Shown here: positions 16,086-25,200 of the stretch, piece after piece | How the letters are laid out: the number at the start of each line of letters is the position of its first letter | Numbering within the stretch: position 1 is the stretch's first letter | NCBI RefSeq assembly: GCF_963662805.1 | Contig: NZ_OY759858.1 | Location: 1 to 44,650, forward strand | Source: an uncultured Cohaesibacter sp. | GTDB lineage: Bacteria; Pseudomonadota; Alphaproteobacteria; Rhizobiales; Cohaesibacteraceae | Direction: 5' to 3' | Length of the DNA: 44,650 bases | Translations under genes and position numbers: made by a program | The notes under the pieces: generated by a model | The model's input: the letters and a program-made list of their open reading frames with translations, nothing else | The model's database searches: none | Told to the model about the DNA's origin: nothing

Positions 16086-17276
16086 ATGGCTAAGGAAAAG
16101 TTTGAACGCACTAAGCCGCATGTGAACATCGGCACGATTGGTCACGTTGACCATGGTAAAACCACCCTGACTGCAGCTATCACCATGACCCTCGCGGAAA
16201 CCGGTGGTGCGACTGCTAAGGCTTATGACGAGATCGACGGCGCTCCTGAAGAGAAAGCCCGCGGCATCACCATCTCGACGGCCCACGTTGAGTATGAAAC
16301 CGCAGCTCGCCACTATGCCCACGTCGATTGCCCGGGCCACGCTGACTATGTGAAAAACATGATCACCGGTGCTGCCCAGATGGACGGCGCGATCCTGGTT
16401 TGCTCTGCTGCTGACGGCCCGATGCCCCAGACCCGCGAGCACATCCTGCTTGCCCGTCAGGTTGGCGTGCCTGCGCTTGTTGTCTACCTCAACAAAGTTG
16501 ACCAGGTTGACGACGAAGAGCTCCTCGAGCTGGTTGAAATGGAAGTTCGCGAACTTCTGGAAAGCTATGAGTTCCCTGGCGATGAAATCCCCATCGTCAA
16601 AGGCTCTGCTCTTGCTGCCGTTGAAAACCGTGATCCTGAAATCGGCCGTGATTCCATTCGCGCCCTGATGGACGCTGTTGACGAATATATCCCGACCCCT
16701 GATCGTCCTCGTGACCTTCCGTTCCTTCTGCCGATCGAAGACGTGTTCTCGATCTCCGGTCGCGGTACGGTTGTTACCGGTCGTGTTGAGCGCGGTATCA
16801 TCAAGGTTGGCGAAGAGATCGAAATCGTCGGCATCAAAGACACCCAGAAAACCACCTGCACCGGTGTTGAAATGTTCCGCAAGCTGCTCGATAGCGGTGA
16901 AGCTGGCGACAACGTTGGTGTTCTTCTGCGTGGTACCAAACGTGAAGACGTTGAGCGTGGTCAGGTTCTTTGCAAGCCGGGTTCCGTTACCCCGCACACG
17001 AAGTTCAAGGCTGAAGCCTACATCCTGACGAAAGAAGAAGGTGGTCGTCATACCCCGTTCTTCACCAACTATCGTCCTCAGTTCTATTTCCGCACCACCG
17101 ACGTTACCGGTGTTGTGACCCTCGACGAGGGCGTGGAAATGGTTATGCCAGGCGATAACGTGAACATGAATGTACAGCTGATCGTACCGATCGCCATGGA
17201 AGAAAAGCTGCGCTTCGCTATCCGCGAAGGTGGCCGTACCGTAGGCGCCGGCATCGTTGGCGCTATCGTGGAGTAA
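16086..17276 (+). CDS. tuf: Elongation factor Tu, copy 1
   Basis: The 396-residue EF-Tu starts MAKEKFERTKPHVN at ATG 16086; the frame is open upstream to 16047, but GAGAG sits eight bases before 16086 and the family start fits. G1 GHVDHGKT is at 19-26, G3 DCPGH and G4 NKVD follow, and domains 2 and 3 are complete to GAIVE. EF-Tu delivers aminoacyl-tRNA to the ribosome as a GTP complex. The protein is identical to copy 2 at 34441 and the DNA differs only at scattered silent sites. It follows tRNA-Tyr and tRNA-Gly and is closed by a terminator, so this copy is a short separate unit. Confidence 0.97.
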   Translation: MAKEKFERTKPHVNIGTIGHVDHGKTTLTAAITMTLAETGGATAKAYDEIDGAPEEKARGITISTAHVEYETAARHYAHVDCPGHADYVKNMITGAAQMDGAILVCSAADGPMPQTREHILLARQVGVPALVVYLNKVDQVDDEELLELVEMEVRELLESYEFPGDEIPIVKGSALAAVENRDPEIGRDSIRALMDAVDEYIPTPDRPRDLPFLLPIEDVFSISGRGTVVTGRVERGIIKVGEEIEIVGIKDTQKTTCTGVEMFRKLLDSGEAGDNVGVLLRGTKREDVERGQVLCKPGSVTPHTKFKAEAYILTKEEGGRHTPFFTNYRPQFYFRTTDVTGVVTLDEGVEMVMPGDNVNMNVQLIVPIAMEEKLRFAIREGGRTVGAGIVGAIVE

Positions 17277-17302
17277 TCACTCGAACGTTTGATGAGAATT
17301 GA

Positions 17303-17335
17303 GAAAGCCCCGGTCTTCTGATCGGGGCTTTTTTG
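17303..17335 (+). terminator. Intrinsic terminator of tuf copy 1
   Basis: Stem AAGCCCCG / CGGGGCTT with a ten-base loop, followed by six T's (17329-17334), 26 bases after the tuf stop codon. Confidence 0.9.
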
Positions 17336-17395
17336 TAAATAGTCTTTGCTGGCTTTGAAGAGCTGTTTGACAGTTCGCTCAGGTGGTCTTTTGCC

Positions 17396-18151
17396 TTAGT
17401 TCTGATCGATGATGCGCCCTTGGTACGTGAAATTTCCATAGTGGGACACTGGGTGATCAAATGAGGCCCAGATTTCTCCGTCGCATTCATTCCGCCAGCG
17501 ATAGCAAAAAGAATAGTCCTCGGACAACTCACTCTCATCCGTCACAATCCGATTGAAGGGCGTCAGAAATTCATCGAACATTTCGCCAAACTTTTTCTGA
17601 TCCTTGAAGTAAGTGCGATCGATTATGTCGGGGCACTTTTCAATCATTTTTGCGACGGCATTGCGTGAGATGAGCAAGATACCGGTGCCGCATGCATCCA
17701 CTGAAACGAACTTGCCTTCCTGCTTTTGTTCAGATGCTAAGCGCCCTAAAAATTCATGCGAGTGTGCTTTGGCTTTTTCGAATTCGAATCCTTCCTTGGC
17801 GAGAATGTAGAATTTCTCGAGGCTGAAGGATCGTTTGGGATAAAGCACGCCGACCACGTCTTTTCGTAAGTTGAGCATGTCTCCGATGAGATTCGGCTCA
17901 AAGCCCATGTCACTGTCGATAAACAGAAGGTGAGAACAATCGGTGAGGCGATAGTAAAAATTGGAGATCAGGAAGTTTCTTGATGTCACGATGTCGCAGG
18001 CATCAATGTCGGAAAAGGTGACATGGATGTTTGAGTTCACCAAAGCCCCGGTCGTCATCATCAGGCTCTTTGCGGTTTGGATATGGCAGTTCGATCCGTA
18101 GGCTGGTATGGCCAGATTGATCTTAATCCGAGAGGGTTTTCTGCTGGACAT
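17396..18151 (-). CDS. Putative GT-A glycosyltransferase inserted between tuf and tRNA-Trp
   Basis: This 251-residue protein shows a GT-A layout: INLAIPAYGSNCHIQTAKSL near the N-terminus, DACDIVTSRNFLISNFYY, then LLFIDSDMGFEPNLI with a DSD metal site, VVGVLYPKRSFSLEKF and a C-terminal DEFLTPFNRIVTDESELSED before a conserved-looking W. It resembles the Anp1/GT2-like transferases that work on surface glycans, but I cannot name the family with confidence. It is on the strand opposite to all core genes and splits the tuf-tRNA-secE order found in relatives, so it looks like an insertion. No mobile-element ends were seen. Confidence 0.55.
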   Translation of the reverse strand: MSSRKPSRIKINLAIPAYGSNCHIQTAKSLMMTTGALVNSNIHVTFSDIDACDIVTSRNFLISNFYYRLTDCSHLLFIDSDMGFEPNLIGDMLNLRKDVVGVLYPKRSFSLEKFYILAKEGFEFEKAKAHSHEFLGRLASEQKQEGKFVSVDACGTGILLISRNAVAKMIEKCPDIIDRTYFKDQKKFGEMFDEFLTPFNRIVTDESELSEDYSFCYRWRNECDGEIWASFDHPVSHYGNFTYQGRIIDQN

Positions 18152-18515
18152 TGTATTTCCTGTTCCGAGGCCTTTGGCTTGAATTGCTGCATCCCTCTAA
18201 TGCGATGTCCTGATCAGCTAGGGTCAAAACTATTGGTCGTTTAGAATCAGGGCCTGGATGAGCACTATTGGACCGTACGGTTACATCATTTGTTCATGTG
18301 GGCAATTGCACTGGTTAAATTCTGTTGGTGAATTTGTGCGTCAATGGCCACCAAAGAGTGCGATTGCCCTTTGGATTCATAATCGTGTCGAAAATTCAGT
18401 GATAACGGTTCGGCATCTGTTGATTTTTCGAAAATAATTCGTCTTTGCCCCTTGCGTGTGCAGGTGAAAGTCAATAGGTAGTCTCCATCCTGATTGTCAC
18501 TGACTGTCACGAAAT
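18152..18515. other. 364-base spacer before tRNA-Trp, possible ORF remnant
   Basis: A reverse-strand frame from GTG 18510 to the stop at 18286 (74 codons) has ordinary amino-acid composition (e.g. DGDYLLTFTCTRKGQRRI) but no family I recognise, and its longer open frame runs into the tRNA antisense. It may be a remnant of an inserted gene or chance. TTGCGT (near 18454) and TAGGTA, 17 bases apart, could be the tRNA-Trp promoter. Confidence 0.3.
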
Positions 18516-18591
18516 AGGGGTGTAGCTCAGCTGGTAGAGCATCGGTCTCCAAAACCGAGGGTCGGGGGTTCGAGTCCCTCCGCCCCTGCCA
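18516..18591 (+). tRNA. tRNA-Trp (anticodon CCA)
   Basis: A 76-base cloverleaf: acceptor AGGGGTG with CGCCCCT, D arm GCTC...GAGC, anticodon stem CGGT/ACCG enclosing CTCCAAA (anticodon CCA), T arm GGGGG TTCGAGT CCCTC, encoded CCA. tRNA-Trp immediately before secE is a common alphaproteobacterial arrangement, so it is probably co-transcribed with secE-nusG. Confidence 0.95.
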
Positions 18592-18598
18592 TTTCGTG

Positions 18599-18669
18599 CT
18601 TGATCTTCCGGATCAAGGTATTATATATGGTGGGAATCCATTGAACGCGCGAAACCCGTTTCGCGCGTT
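18599..18669 (+). promoter_or_regulatory. Two perfect hairpins between tRNA-Trp and secE
   Basis: Stem one is CTTGATC/GATCAAG (18599-18617). Stem two is AACGCGCGAAA/TTTCGCGCGTT around a CCCG tetraloop (18644-18669, 11 perfect pairs), followed by the AT-rich ATATTATG. Neither ends in a T tract, so an RNA-processing or attenuation role is more likely than full termination. They lie 20 bases or more before the secE start. Confidence 0.6.
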
Positions 18670-18688
18670 ATATTATGTGAGCGGCTAC

Positions 18689-18886
18689 ATGGCTAAAACC
18701 AACCCTTTTACATTCTTGCAGCAAGTGCGTTCCGAAGCGTCCAAGGTGACTTGGCCGACGCAGAAGGAAACGGCGATCACCACGGCGATGGTGTTTGTGA
18801 TGGTGGCGCTTGCCTCTATCTTCTTCCTGCTTGCTGATCAGGTGTTGAGCTTTGGCGTCAGCTATATTCTCGGATTGGGGGGATAA
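18689..18886 (+). CDS. secE: Preprotein translocase subunit SecE
   Basis: 65 residues from ATG 18689: MAKTNPFTFLQQVRSEASKV, then TWPTQKETAITTAMV, with the conserved amphipathic V-T-WPT-ET helix followed by one membrane span (VMVALASIFFLLADQVLSFG). SecE clamps SecY in the translocon. The frame is open to 18596, but that would overlap the hairpins; the family length fits 65. It lies six bases before nusG. Confidence 0.95.
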   Translation: MAKTNPFTFLQQVRSEASKVTWPTQKETAITTAMVFVMVALASIFFLLADQVLSFGVSYILGLGG

Positions 18887-18892
18887 GGCACA

Positions 18893-19429
18893 ATGACGAA
18901 GCCTAAGCGCTGGTACATCGTTCACGCCTATTCGAATTTCGAAAAGAAGGTCGCCGAAGACATCCGCCAGCAGGCGGAGCGTAACGGACTTGGCGATCTC
19001 TTTGACGAAGTGCTTGTGCCGACCGAGAAGTTTGTCGAAGTGCGGCGCGGACGCAAGGTGGAATCCGAACGCAAGTTTTTCCCGGGCTATGTTCTGGTGA
19101 AAATGGCGATGACGGACGATGCCTATCATCTGATCAAGAATACCCCGAAGGTCACTGGCTTTCTGGGATCTGACAACAAACCGATGCCCATCACTAATGC
19201 TGAGGCGGAGCGGTTGTTGTCGCAGGTTGAGGACGGTGTTGACAAACCGATGCCGACCGTCAATTTCGAAGTGGGCGAACAGGTTCGGGTTTCCGATGGC
19301 CCGTTTGCTTCCTTCAACGGGCTTGTGGAAGAGGTGGACGAAGAACGTGCACGTCTGAAGGTAACCGTGTCGATCTTTGGTCGCGCGACGCCTGTCGAGC
19401 TCGAATATAATCAGGTCGACAAGCTCTGA
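18893..19429 (+). CDS. nusG: Transcription termination/antitermination factor NusG
   Basis: 178 residues. The N-terminal NGN domain (RWYIVHAYSNFEKKVAEDI, then FFPGYVLVKM, TPKVTGFLG) binds RNA polymerase; the C-terminal KOW domain (GEQVRVSDGPFASFNGLVEE) contacts Rho or S10. NusG lowers pausing and couples transcription to translation. It follows secE in the standard order and precedes the rplK cluster; the 144-base gap before rplK may hold an L1 autoregulation site, which I infer by analogy only. Confidence 0.97.
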   Translation: MTKPKRWYIVHAYSNFEKKVAEDIRQQAERNGLGDLFDEVLVPTEKFVEVRRGRKVESERKFFPGYVLVKMAMTDDAYHLIKNTPKVTGFLGSDNKPMPITNAEAERLLSQVEDGVDKPMPTVNFEVGEQVRVSDGPFASFNGLVEEVDEERARLKVTVSIFGRATPVELEYNQVDKL

Positions 19430-19573
19430 TTATCAAGTCTGGGTGCGCTGGTTCGCTGAACTGTGCGCCCTTCATCTCGTGCGGGAGATTGGTTCATTTG
19501 CCAAATGGGCCGTCCGACCGCGCGACTTTCTCGTTTTCAACTTCTGCTCCGTGAGGGGCGTTAGGGAAAGAAC

Positions 19574-20002
19574 ATGGCAAAGAAAATTCAAGGGTACCTG
19601 AAGCTTCAGGTGCCGGCAGGAGCGGCTAACCCGTCTCCGCCGATTGGTCCCGCTCTCGGTCAGCGCGGCCTGAACATCATGGAATTCTGCAAGGCGTTCA
19701 ACGCCAAGACGCAGGAAATGGAAAAAGGTATGCCGATCCCGGTGATCATTACCATTTTCCAGGACAAGTCTTTCACTTTCGAAATGAAGACGTCCCCTGC
19801 TTCCTACTTCCTGAAAAAAGCAGCCAAAGTTCAGAAGGGTTCTTCTGCTCCTGGCCGTGATGTTGGTGGTAAAGTTACCAAAGATCAGGTTCGCGAAATC
19901 GCTGAAGCGAAAATGAAAGACCTGAACGCAAACGACATCGAAGCTGCGATGTTGCAGATCGAGGGTACTGCCCGGGCTATGGGTTTCGAGGTAGTGGGGT
20001 AA
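19574..20002 (+). CDS. rplK: 50S ribosomal protein L11
   Basis: 142 residues with the full L11 pattern: GYLKLQVPAGAANPSPPIGP at the N-terminus, ALGQRGLNIMEFCKAFN, PVIITIFQDKSFTF, and a C-terminal RNA-binding domain with APGRDVGGKVTKDQVREIAE and EGTARAMGFEVVG. L11 with L10-L12 forms the factor-binding stalk base on 23S rRNA and is the thiostrepton site. GGGAAAG lies six bases upstream. Six bases separate it from rplA. Confidence 0.97.
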   Translation: MAKKIQGYLKLQVPAGAANPSPPIGPALGQRGLNIMEFCKAFNAKTQEMEKGMPIPVIITIFQDKSFTFEMKTSPASYFLKKAAKVQKGSSAPGRDVGGKVTKDQVREIAEAKMKDLNANDIEAAMLQIEGTARAMGFEVVG

Positions 20003-20008
20003 CGTCAG

Positions 20009-20701
20009 ATGGCTAAAGTAGGTAAACGCATTCGCGCTGCTCGCGAAAAAGTCGACGCTGCTGCAACATATTCCCTCGAGGAAGCAGTCAAGCTGATCAA
20101 ATCCGCTGCATCGGCCAAGTTCGATGAAACCGTTGAGATCTCTCTCAACCTTGGTGTTGACCCGCGTCACGCAGACCAGATGGTTCGCGGCGTTTGTCAG
20201 CTTCCCGCCGGTACCGGTAAATCGGTCCGCGTTGCTGTTTTCGCCCGTGGCGAAAAGGCAGAAGAAGCCAAGGCTGCTGGTGCTGACATTGTTGGTGCCG
20301 AGGATCTGGTTGAGATCGTTCAGGGTGGCAAGATCGATTTCGATCGCTGCATTGCATCCCCTGACATGATGCCTCTGGTTGGCCGACTCGGTAAGGTGCT
20401 TGGCCCTCGTGGCATGATGCCGAACCCGAAAGTTGGTACCGTAACCCCTGATGTTGCGCAGGCTGTCAAGGACTCGAAAGGCGGCTCCGTCGAATTTCGT
20501 GTTGAAAAAGCCGGTATCATCCATGGTGGCGTTGGCAAGGTAAGCTTTGAAGAATCCGCGCTGATGGACAACGTGAAAGCTTTTGTTTCTGCGGTTTCCA
20601 AGGCTAAACCGAGCGGTGCCAAAGGTACCTACATGCAGAAAATGTCCCTGTCCTCCACAATGGGGCCAGGTGTACGTGTAGACCTTGCTTCTGTCGAATA
20701 A
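20009..20701 (+). CDS. rplA: 50S ribosomal protein L1
   Basis: 230 residues, typical length, with FDETVEISLNLGVDPRHADQ, GTGKSVRVAVFARGEKAEEA, and the GPRGMMPNPKVGTVTPDVA loop that binds rRNA. L1 forms the mobile L1 stalk that helps release deacylated tRNA and, in many bacteria, represses its own rplK-rplA message. It is paired with rplK six bases before it; a 428-base leader follows before rplJ. Confidence 0.97.
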   Translation: MAKVGKRIRAAREKVDAAATYSLEEAVKLIKSAASAKFDETVEISLNLGVDPRHADQMVRGVCQLPAGTGKSVRVAVFARGEKAEEAKAAGADIVGAEDLVEIVQGGKIDFDRCIASPDMMPLVGRLGKVLGPRGMMPNPKVGTVTPDVAQAVKDSKGGSVEFRVEKAGIIHGGVGKVSFEESALMDNVKAFVSAVSKAKPSGAKGTYMQKMSLSSTMGPGVRVDLASVE

Positions 20702-21129
20702 ACCGATTAGAAGTCAAAAAGATTCCTCCCGATTCTCGTCGGGGGGAGGTCTGACTATTGTGTATCGCGGAAAAGTTATTCGACTTTTCATGACGTGGTT
20801 CGCAAGATCACCAGATCATGTGCACCGTTTGCGTCTTTCGGGGTGCTTTCGTGCGCAAAGTCAGATTGCCTGTCCAAGACTGCGGGTGTCAATCGCTTAG
20901 ATCAAAGTGAGAGACTTAATTCCCCGCACAGATGGGATGGACTAATGAGGCAAAGGATTTTGTCCGTTGGTCGAACCTATGCTTGCTCAGTTCCCGAGCC
21001 TTCGGGGGCGGCAAGGAGGACAGGTCCCTTCGCGCCAGGACTCCTTGTCGATTTCGTTAAGGTGGACTGGTCAAGTGTAACTTCCGGTTTTTGTCCTTGG
21101 GGCAGGGGCCGGTAACTGGAGAGAAGGCA
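20702..21129 (+). promoter_or_regulatory. rplJ leader (L10-type autoregulatory region) with upstream hairpin
   Basis: The 428 bases hold no gene. A stem CCTCCC/GGGAGG (20725-20749) without a T tract lies just after rplA and may attenuate. The later part (about 20900-21129) carries repeated GGACAGG/GGACTGG-type words and is where the L10 leader lies in bacteria, bound by the L10-(L12)4 complex to repress translation. A dedicated promoter may be here but I could not identify it. Confidence 0.5.
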
Positions 21130-21648
21130 TTGGATAGAGCGGAAAAGCAAGAAGCTGTTTCGGCCCTTCATGAAACGCTGAAAAGCGCGGAAGTTGTGGT
21201 TGTAGCTCACTATGCTGGCCTCACCGTTGCAGAAATGACCGCACTTCGTAGCCAAATGCGCGAAGCCGGTGCAACTGTGCAGGTCGCCAAGAACCGTCTT
21301 GTCAAGCTCGCTCTTCAAGGCACGGATGCAGAACCGATTGCTGACCTGTTCGCAGGCCAGACCCTGATCGCCACGTCTGGTGATCCGGTTTCCGCACCGA
21401 AGGTGGCCTCGGAATTCGCCAAGAAAAACGACAAGCTCGTCATTCTAGGCGGTGCGATGGGCACCACTGTACTCGATACCGCGGGCGTGAATGCACTAGC
21501 AACCATGCCGTCGCTTGATGAACTGCGTGGCAAAATCATCGGTGTCCTTCAGGCACCGGCGACCAAGGTTGCTCAGATCTTGCAGGCTCCGGGCGGACAG
21601 CTCGCGCGCGTATTCGGCGCATATGCCAAGAAGGACGAAGCGGCATAA
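21130..21648 (+). CDS. rplJ: 50S ribosomal protein L10
   Basis: 172 residues from TTG 21130 (LDRAEKQEAVSALHETLKSA, read with Met). This start matches the family, whose proteins begin M-D-R-A-E-K-Q, and a GGAGAGAAGG purine run is just upstream; an upstream in-frame start at 21091 would add an unusual tail. Motifs: VVVAHYAGLTVAEMTALRSQ, VAKNRLVKLALQGT, VILGGAMG and QLARVFGAYAKK. L10 anchors the L7/L12 dimers to the stalk base. Confidence 0.93.
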   Translation: MDRAEKQEAVSALHETLKSAEVVVVAHYAGLTVAEMTALRSQMREAGATVQVAKNRLVKLALQGTDAEPIADLFAGQTLIATSGDPVSAPKVASEFAKKNDKLVILGGAMGTTVLDTAGVNALATMPSLDELRGKIIGVLQAPATKVAQILQAPGGQLARVFGAYAKKDEAA

Positions 21649-21705
21649 GGCCGTTCTCGATCAAACAAACAGACTATTAGGTTCGTACCAACAGGAAACA
21701 ATACG

Positions 21706-22080
21706 ATGGCTGATCTTGATAAGCTCGTAGAAGAACTTTCTACCCTGACCGTTATGGAAGCTGCTGAGCTTTCCAAAATGCTCGAAGACAAATGGGGCGT
21801 CTCTGCTGCTGCTCCGGTTGCTGTAGCTGCTGTTGCTGGCGGCGCTGCTGCTGAAGCTGCTGAAGAGAAAACCGAATTCGACGTTGTTCTGACCGCTGCT
21901 GGCGACAAGAAAATCAACGTGATTAAAGAAGTCCGCGGCATCACCGGCCTTGGCCTGAAAGAAGCTAAAGAGCTCGTAGAAGGTGCTCCGAAGCCGGTTA
22001 AAGAAGGTGTCGACAAAGCAGAAGCTGAAGAGCTGAAGAAAAAGCTCGAAGAAGCTGGTGCAACTGTCGAACTGAAATAA
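21706..22080 (+). CDS. rplL: 50S ribosomal protein L7/L12
   Basis: 124 residues: an N-terminal dimerisation helix (MADLDKLVEELSTLTVMEAA), an Ala- and Val-rich hinge (about 38-56) and a C-terminal factor-binding domain with EKTEFDVVLTAAGDKKINVI and GLGLKEAKELVEGAPK. The dimers recruit EF-Tu, EF-G and other GTPases to the ribosome. It lies 57 bases after rplJ, with GGAAAC before the ATG. A strong hairpin follows before rpoB. Confidence 0.97.
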   Translation: MADLDKLVEELSTLTVMEAAELSKMLEDKWGVSAAAPVAVAAVAGGAAAEAAEEKTEFDVVLTAAGDKKINVIKEVRGITGLGLKEAKELVEGAPKPVKEGVDKAEAEELKKKLEEAGATVELK

Positions 22081-22101
22081 TCATTCGACTTTGTTCATGT
22101 G

Positions 22102-22126
22102 TTTCGGGGGAGCGATCCCCCCGAAA
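22102..22126 (+). terminator. Hairpin in rplL-rpoB spacer, probable partial terminator/attenuator
   Basis: TTTCGGGGG pairs with CCCCCGAAA around a short loop (22102-22126). It is followed by TGCTCTTT rather than a T tract, so it likely reduces rather than ends read-through. E. coli has an attenuator at the same place, which sets the lower level of rpoBC relative to rplJL. Confidence 0.55.
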
Positions 22127-22233
22127 TGCTCTTTAAAAAACAGTTGCCTTAACGGGCGTTTTTCTCAAGAGCCTGCACAATCCTGTGACGGGCTTTTTGG
22201 CCAACCGCCCACAGAGCGAGACGAGGAGCGACG

Positions 22234-25200
22234 ATGGCTCAGACGTTTTCTGGTCGTAACAAGCTAAGAAAATACTTCGGTCATATTATTGAAGTGGCAG
22301 ACATGCCCAACCTCATCGAGGTGCAGAAAGCTTCATATGACCAGTTTCTGCAAGTGGATGAACCCGCCTCTGGACGCCTTGATGAAGGGCTTCAGGCGGT
22401 GTTTTCATCTGTATTCCCGATCACGGATTTCTCCGGGTCGGCACAGCTTGAATTCGTGCGATACGAATTCGAGGCACCAAAATATGACACCGAGGAATGC
22501 CGCCTGCGCGGTATGACCTATTCGGCTCCGTTGAAGCTGACGCTCCGTCTCATCGTGTTCGAGGTGGACGAGGATACCGGTGCGCGGTCTGTCAAGGACA
22601 TCAAGGAACAGGACGTCTACATGGGCGATATGCCGCTCATGACCGACAAGGGGACCTTCATTGTCAATGGCACCGAGCGCGTTATCGTCTCCCAGATGCA
22701 CCGCTCTCCCGGTGTGTTCTTCGACCATGACAAAGGCAAGAGCCATTCTTCCGGCAAGCTGCTTTTCGCTGCGCGCATCATTCCTTATCGTGGCTCCTGG
22801 CTCGATATCGAATTCGATGCGAAAGACATTGTCTATGCCCGTATCGACCGTCGCCGCAAAATCCCGGTTTCCAGCCTGCTGCTCGCACTGGGTCTTGATC
22901 CGGAAGAAATCCTGGACACCTACTACAACAAGGTGACCTACGAGCGTGCCGATGGCGCATGGCGTGTAGCCTTTGATCCTGAAGCCCTGAAGGGCACCAA
23001 GCCTGAAACCGACATGGTCGATGCCGAGACCGGCGAAGTTGTATTCGAGGCTGGCAAGAAACTGACCGCTCGTCAGATCAAGAAACTGAGCGAAAGCGGC
23101 GTCAAGTTCCTCAAAGTCGACGACATCGATCTGCATGGCCGATATCTGGCTGAAGACGCCGTGAGCCTTGTCACTGGCGAGATCTTTGTAGAGGCTGGTG
23201 AAGAACTGGACGAAAAGTCACTTGCCCTGCTGAAAGACGCTGGTTTTGACGAGATTTCGGTTCTGAACATCGACCATGTGACTGTGGGTGCCTACATCCG
23301 CAACACGCTTGCTGTTGACAAGAACTCGGATCGTCAGGCTGCATTGTTCGATATCTATCGCGTCATGCGTCCTGGTGAACCGCCGACCTTGGAAACTGCC
23401 GAGGCGATGTTCGACTCGCTGTTCTTCGATCCGGAGCGCTATGATCTTTCCGCAGTTGGCCGCGTGAAGATGAATATGCGCATGGATCTCGATGTTGCTG
23501 ACACCGTTCGCATCCTGCGCAAGGAAGACATTGTCGAAGTAATCCGCACCCTGCTTGACCTGCGTGATGGCAAGGGCGAAATCGACGACATTGACAACCT
23601 TGGCAACCGCCGCGTCCGTTCGGTCGGCGAGCTGATGGAAAACCAGTATCGCATCGGTCTTCTGCGCATGGAGCGCGCGATCAAGGAGCGTATGTCCTCG
23701 ATCGAGATCGACACCGTGATGCCGCAGGATCTGATCAATGCGAAACCGGCTGCCGCTGCGGTGCGCGAGTTCTTTGGCTCGTCCCAGCTCAGCCAGTTCA
23801 TGGACCAGAACAACCCGCTGTCGGAAATCACCCACAAGCGTCGTCTTTCGGCTCTTGGACCGGGTGGTCTGACGCGCGAGCGTGCTGGCTTCGAGGTTCG
23901 AGACGTGCATCCGACCCACTATGGTCGTATCTGCCCGATTGAAACCCCCGAAGGTCCGAACATCGGTCTGATCAACTCTCTGGCGACCTTTGCCCGCGTC
24001 AACAAATACGGCTTTATCGAATCTCCTTATCGCAAGGTGAAAGATGGCCGCGTGACCAACGAGGTGATCTATCTTTCGGCGATGGAAGAAGCCAAGCACT
24101 ATGTTGCTCAGGCCAACATCCCGCTGAATGATGACAACAGCTTTGCAGAGGAAACCGTGATCTGTCGCCATGCTGGCGATGTCATGCTGACCCCGGCCGA
24201 GCGCGTTGACTTCATGGACGTGTCTCCGAAACAGCTGGTATCCGTTGCTGCGGCGCTCATTCCGTTCCTTGAGAACGATGACGCCAACCGCGCTCTGATG
24301 GGCTCGAACATGCAGCGTCAGGCCGTGCCTCTGGTTCGTGCAGAAGCGCCGTTTGTCGGGACCGGCATGGAGCCGATCGTGGCACGCGATTCCGGTGCAG
24401 CGATTGCTGCCAGCCGGACCGGTGTTGTCGATCAGGTTGATGCGACCCGTATCGTTATCCGGGCGACCGAAGAGCTGAACCCGAACAAGTCCGGCGTTGA
24501 TATCTATCGTCTGGCCAAGTTCCAGCGCTCCAACCAATCCACCTGCATCAACCAGCGTCCGCTCGTTGCCGTCGGTGATCTGGTGCAGAAAGGCGAGATC
24601 ATCGCTGACGGTCCTTCGACCGATCTCGGCGATCTGGCTCTTGGCCGCAACGTGCTCGTCGCGTTCATGCCCTGGAACGGCTACAACTTCGAAGACTCCA
24701 TCCTTCTGTCCGAACGGATTGTGAAGGAAGACGTCTTTACCTCGATCCATATCGAGGAATTCGAAGTGATGGCCCGCGATACCAAGCTTGGCCCTGAAGA
24801 GATCACCCGCGATATCCCGAACGTGTCGGAAGAATCGCTGAAGAATCTCGACGAGGCTGGCATCACCTACATCGGTGCTGAAGTGAAGCCGGGCGACATT
24901 CTGGTCGGCAAGATCACACCGAAGGGCGAAAGCCCGATGACGCCGGAAGAAAAACTTCTGCGTGCCATCTTCGGTGAGAAGGCCTCTGATGTTCGCGATA
25001 CGTCGCTCCGCATGCCTCCGGGAACCTTTGGTACCGTTGTTGAGGTGCGTGTGTTCAACCGCCACGGCATCGACAAGGACGAACGTGCCATGTCGATCGA
25101 GCGTGAGGAAATCGAACGCCTTGCGAAAGACCGTGATGACGAACAGGCGATTCTTGATCGCAACGTCTATGGTCGCCTCGCTGACATGCTGAATGGTCAT

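Noticed and set aside
15936..17051. 371- and 336-codon open frames opposite the two tuf genes
   Set aside because: They are near identical to each other only because tuf is duplicated; no independent evidence of coding.
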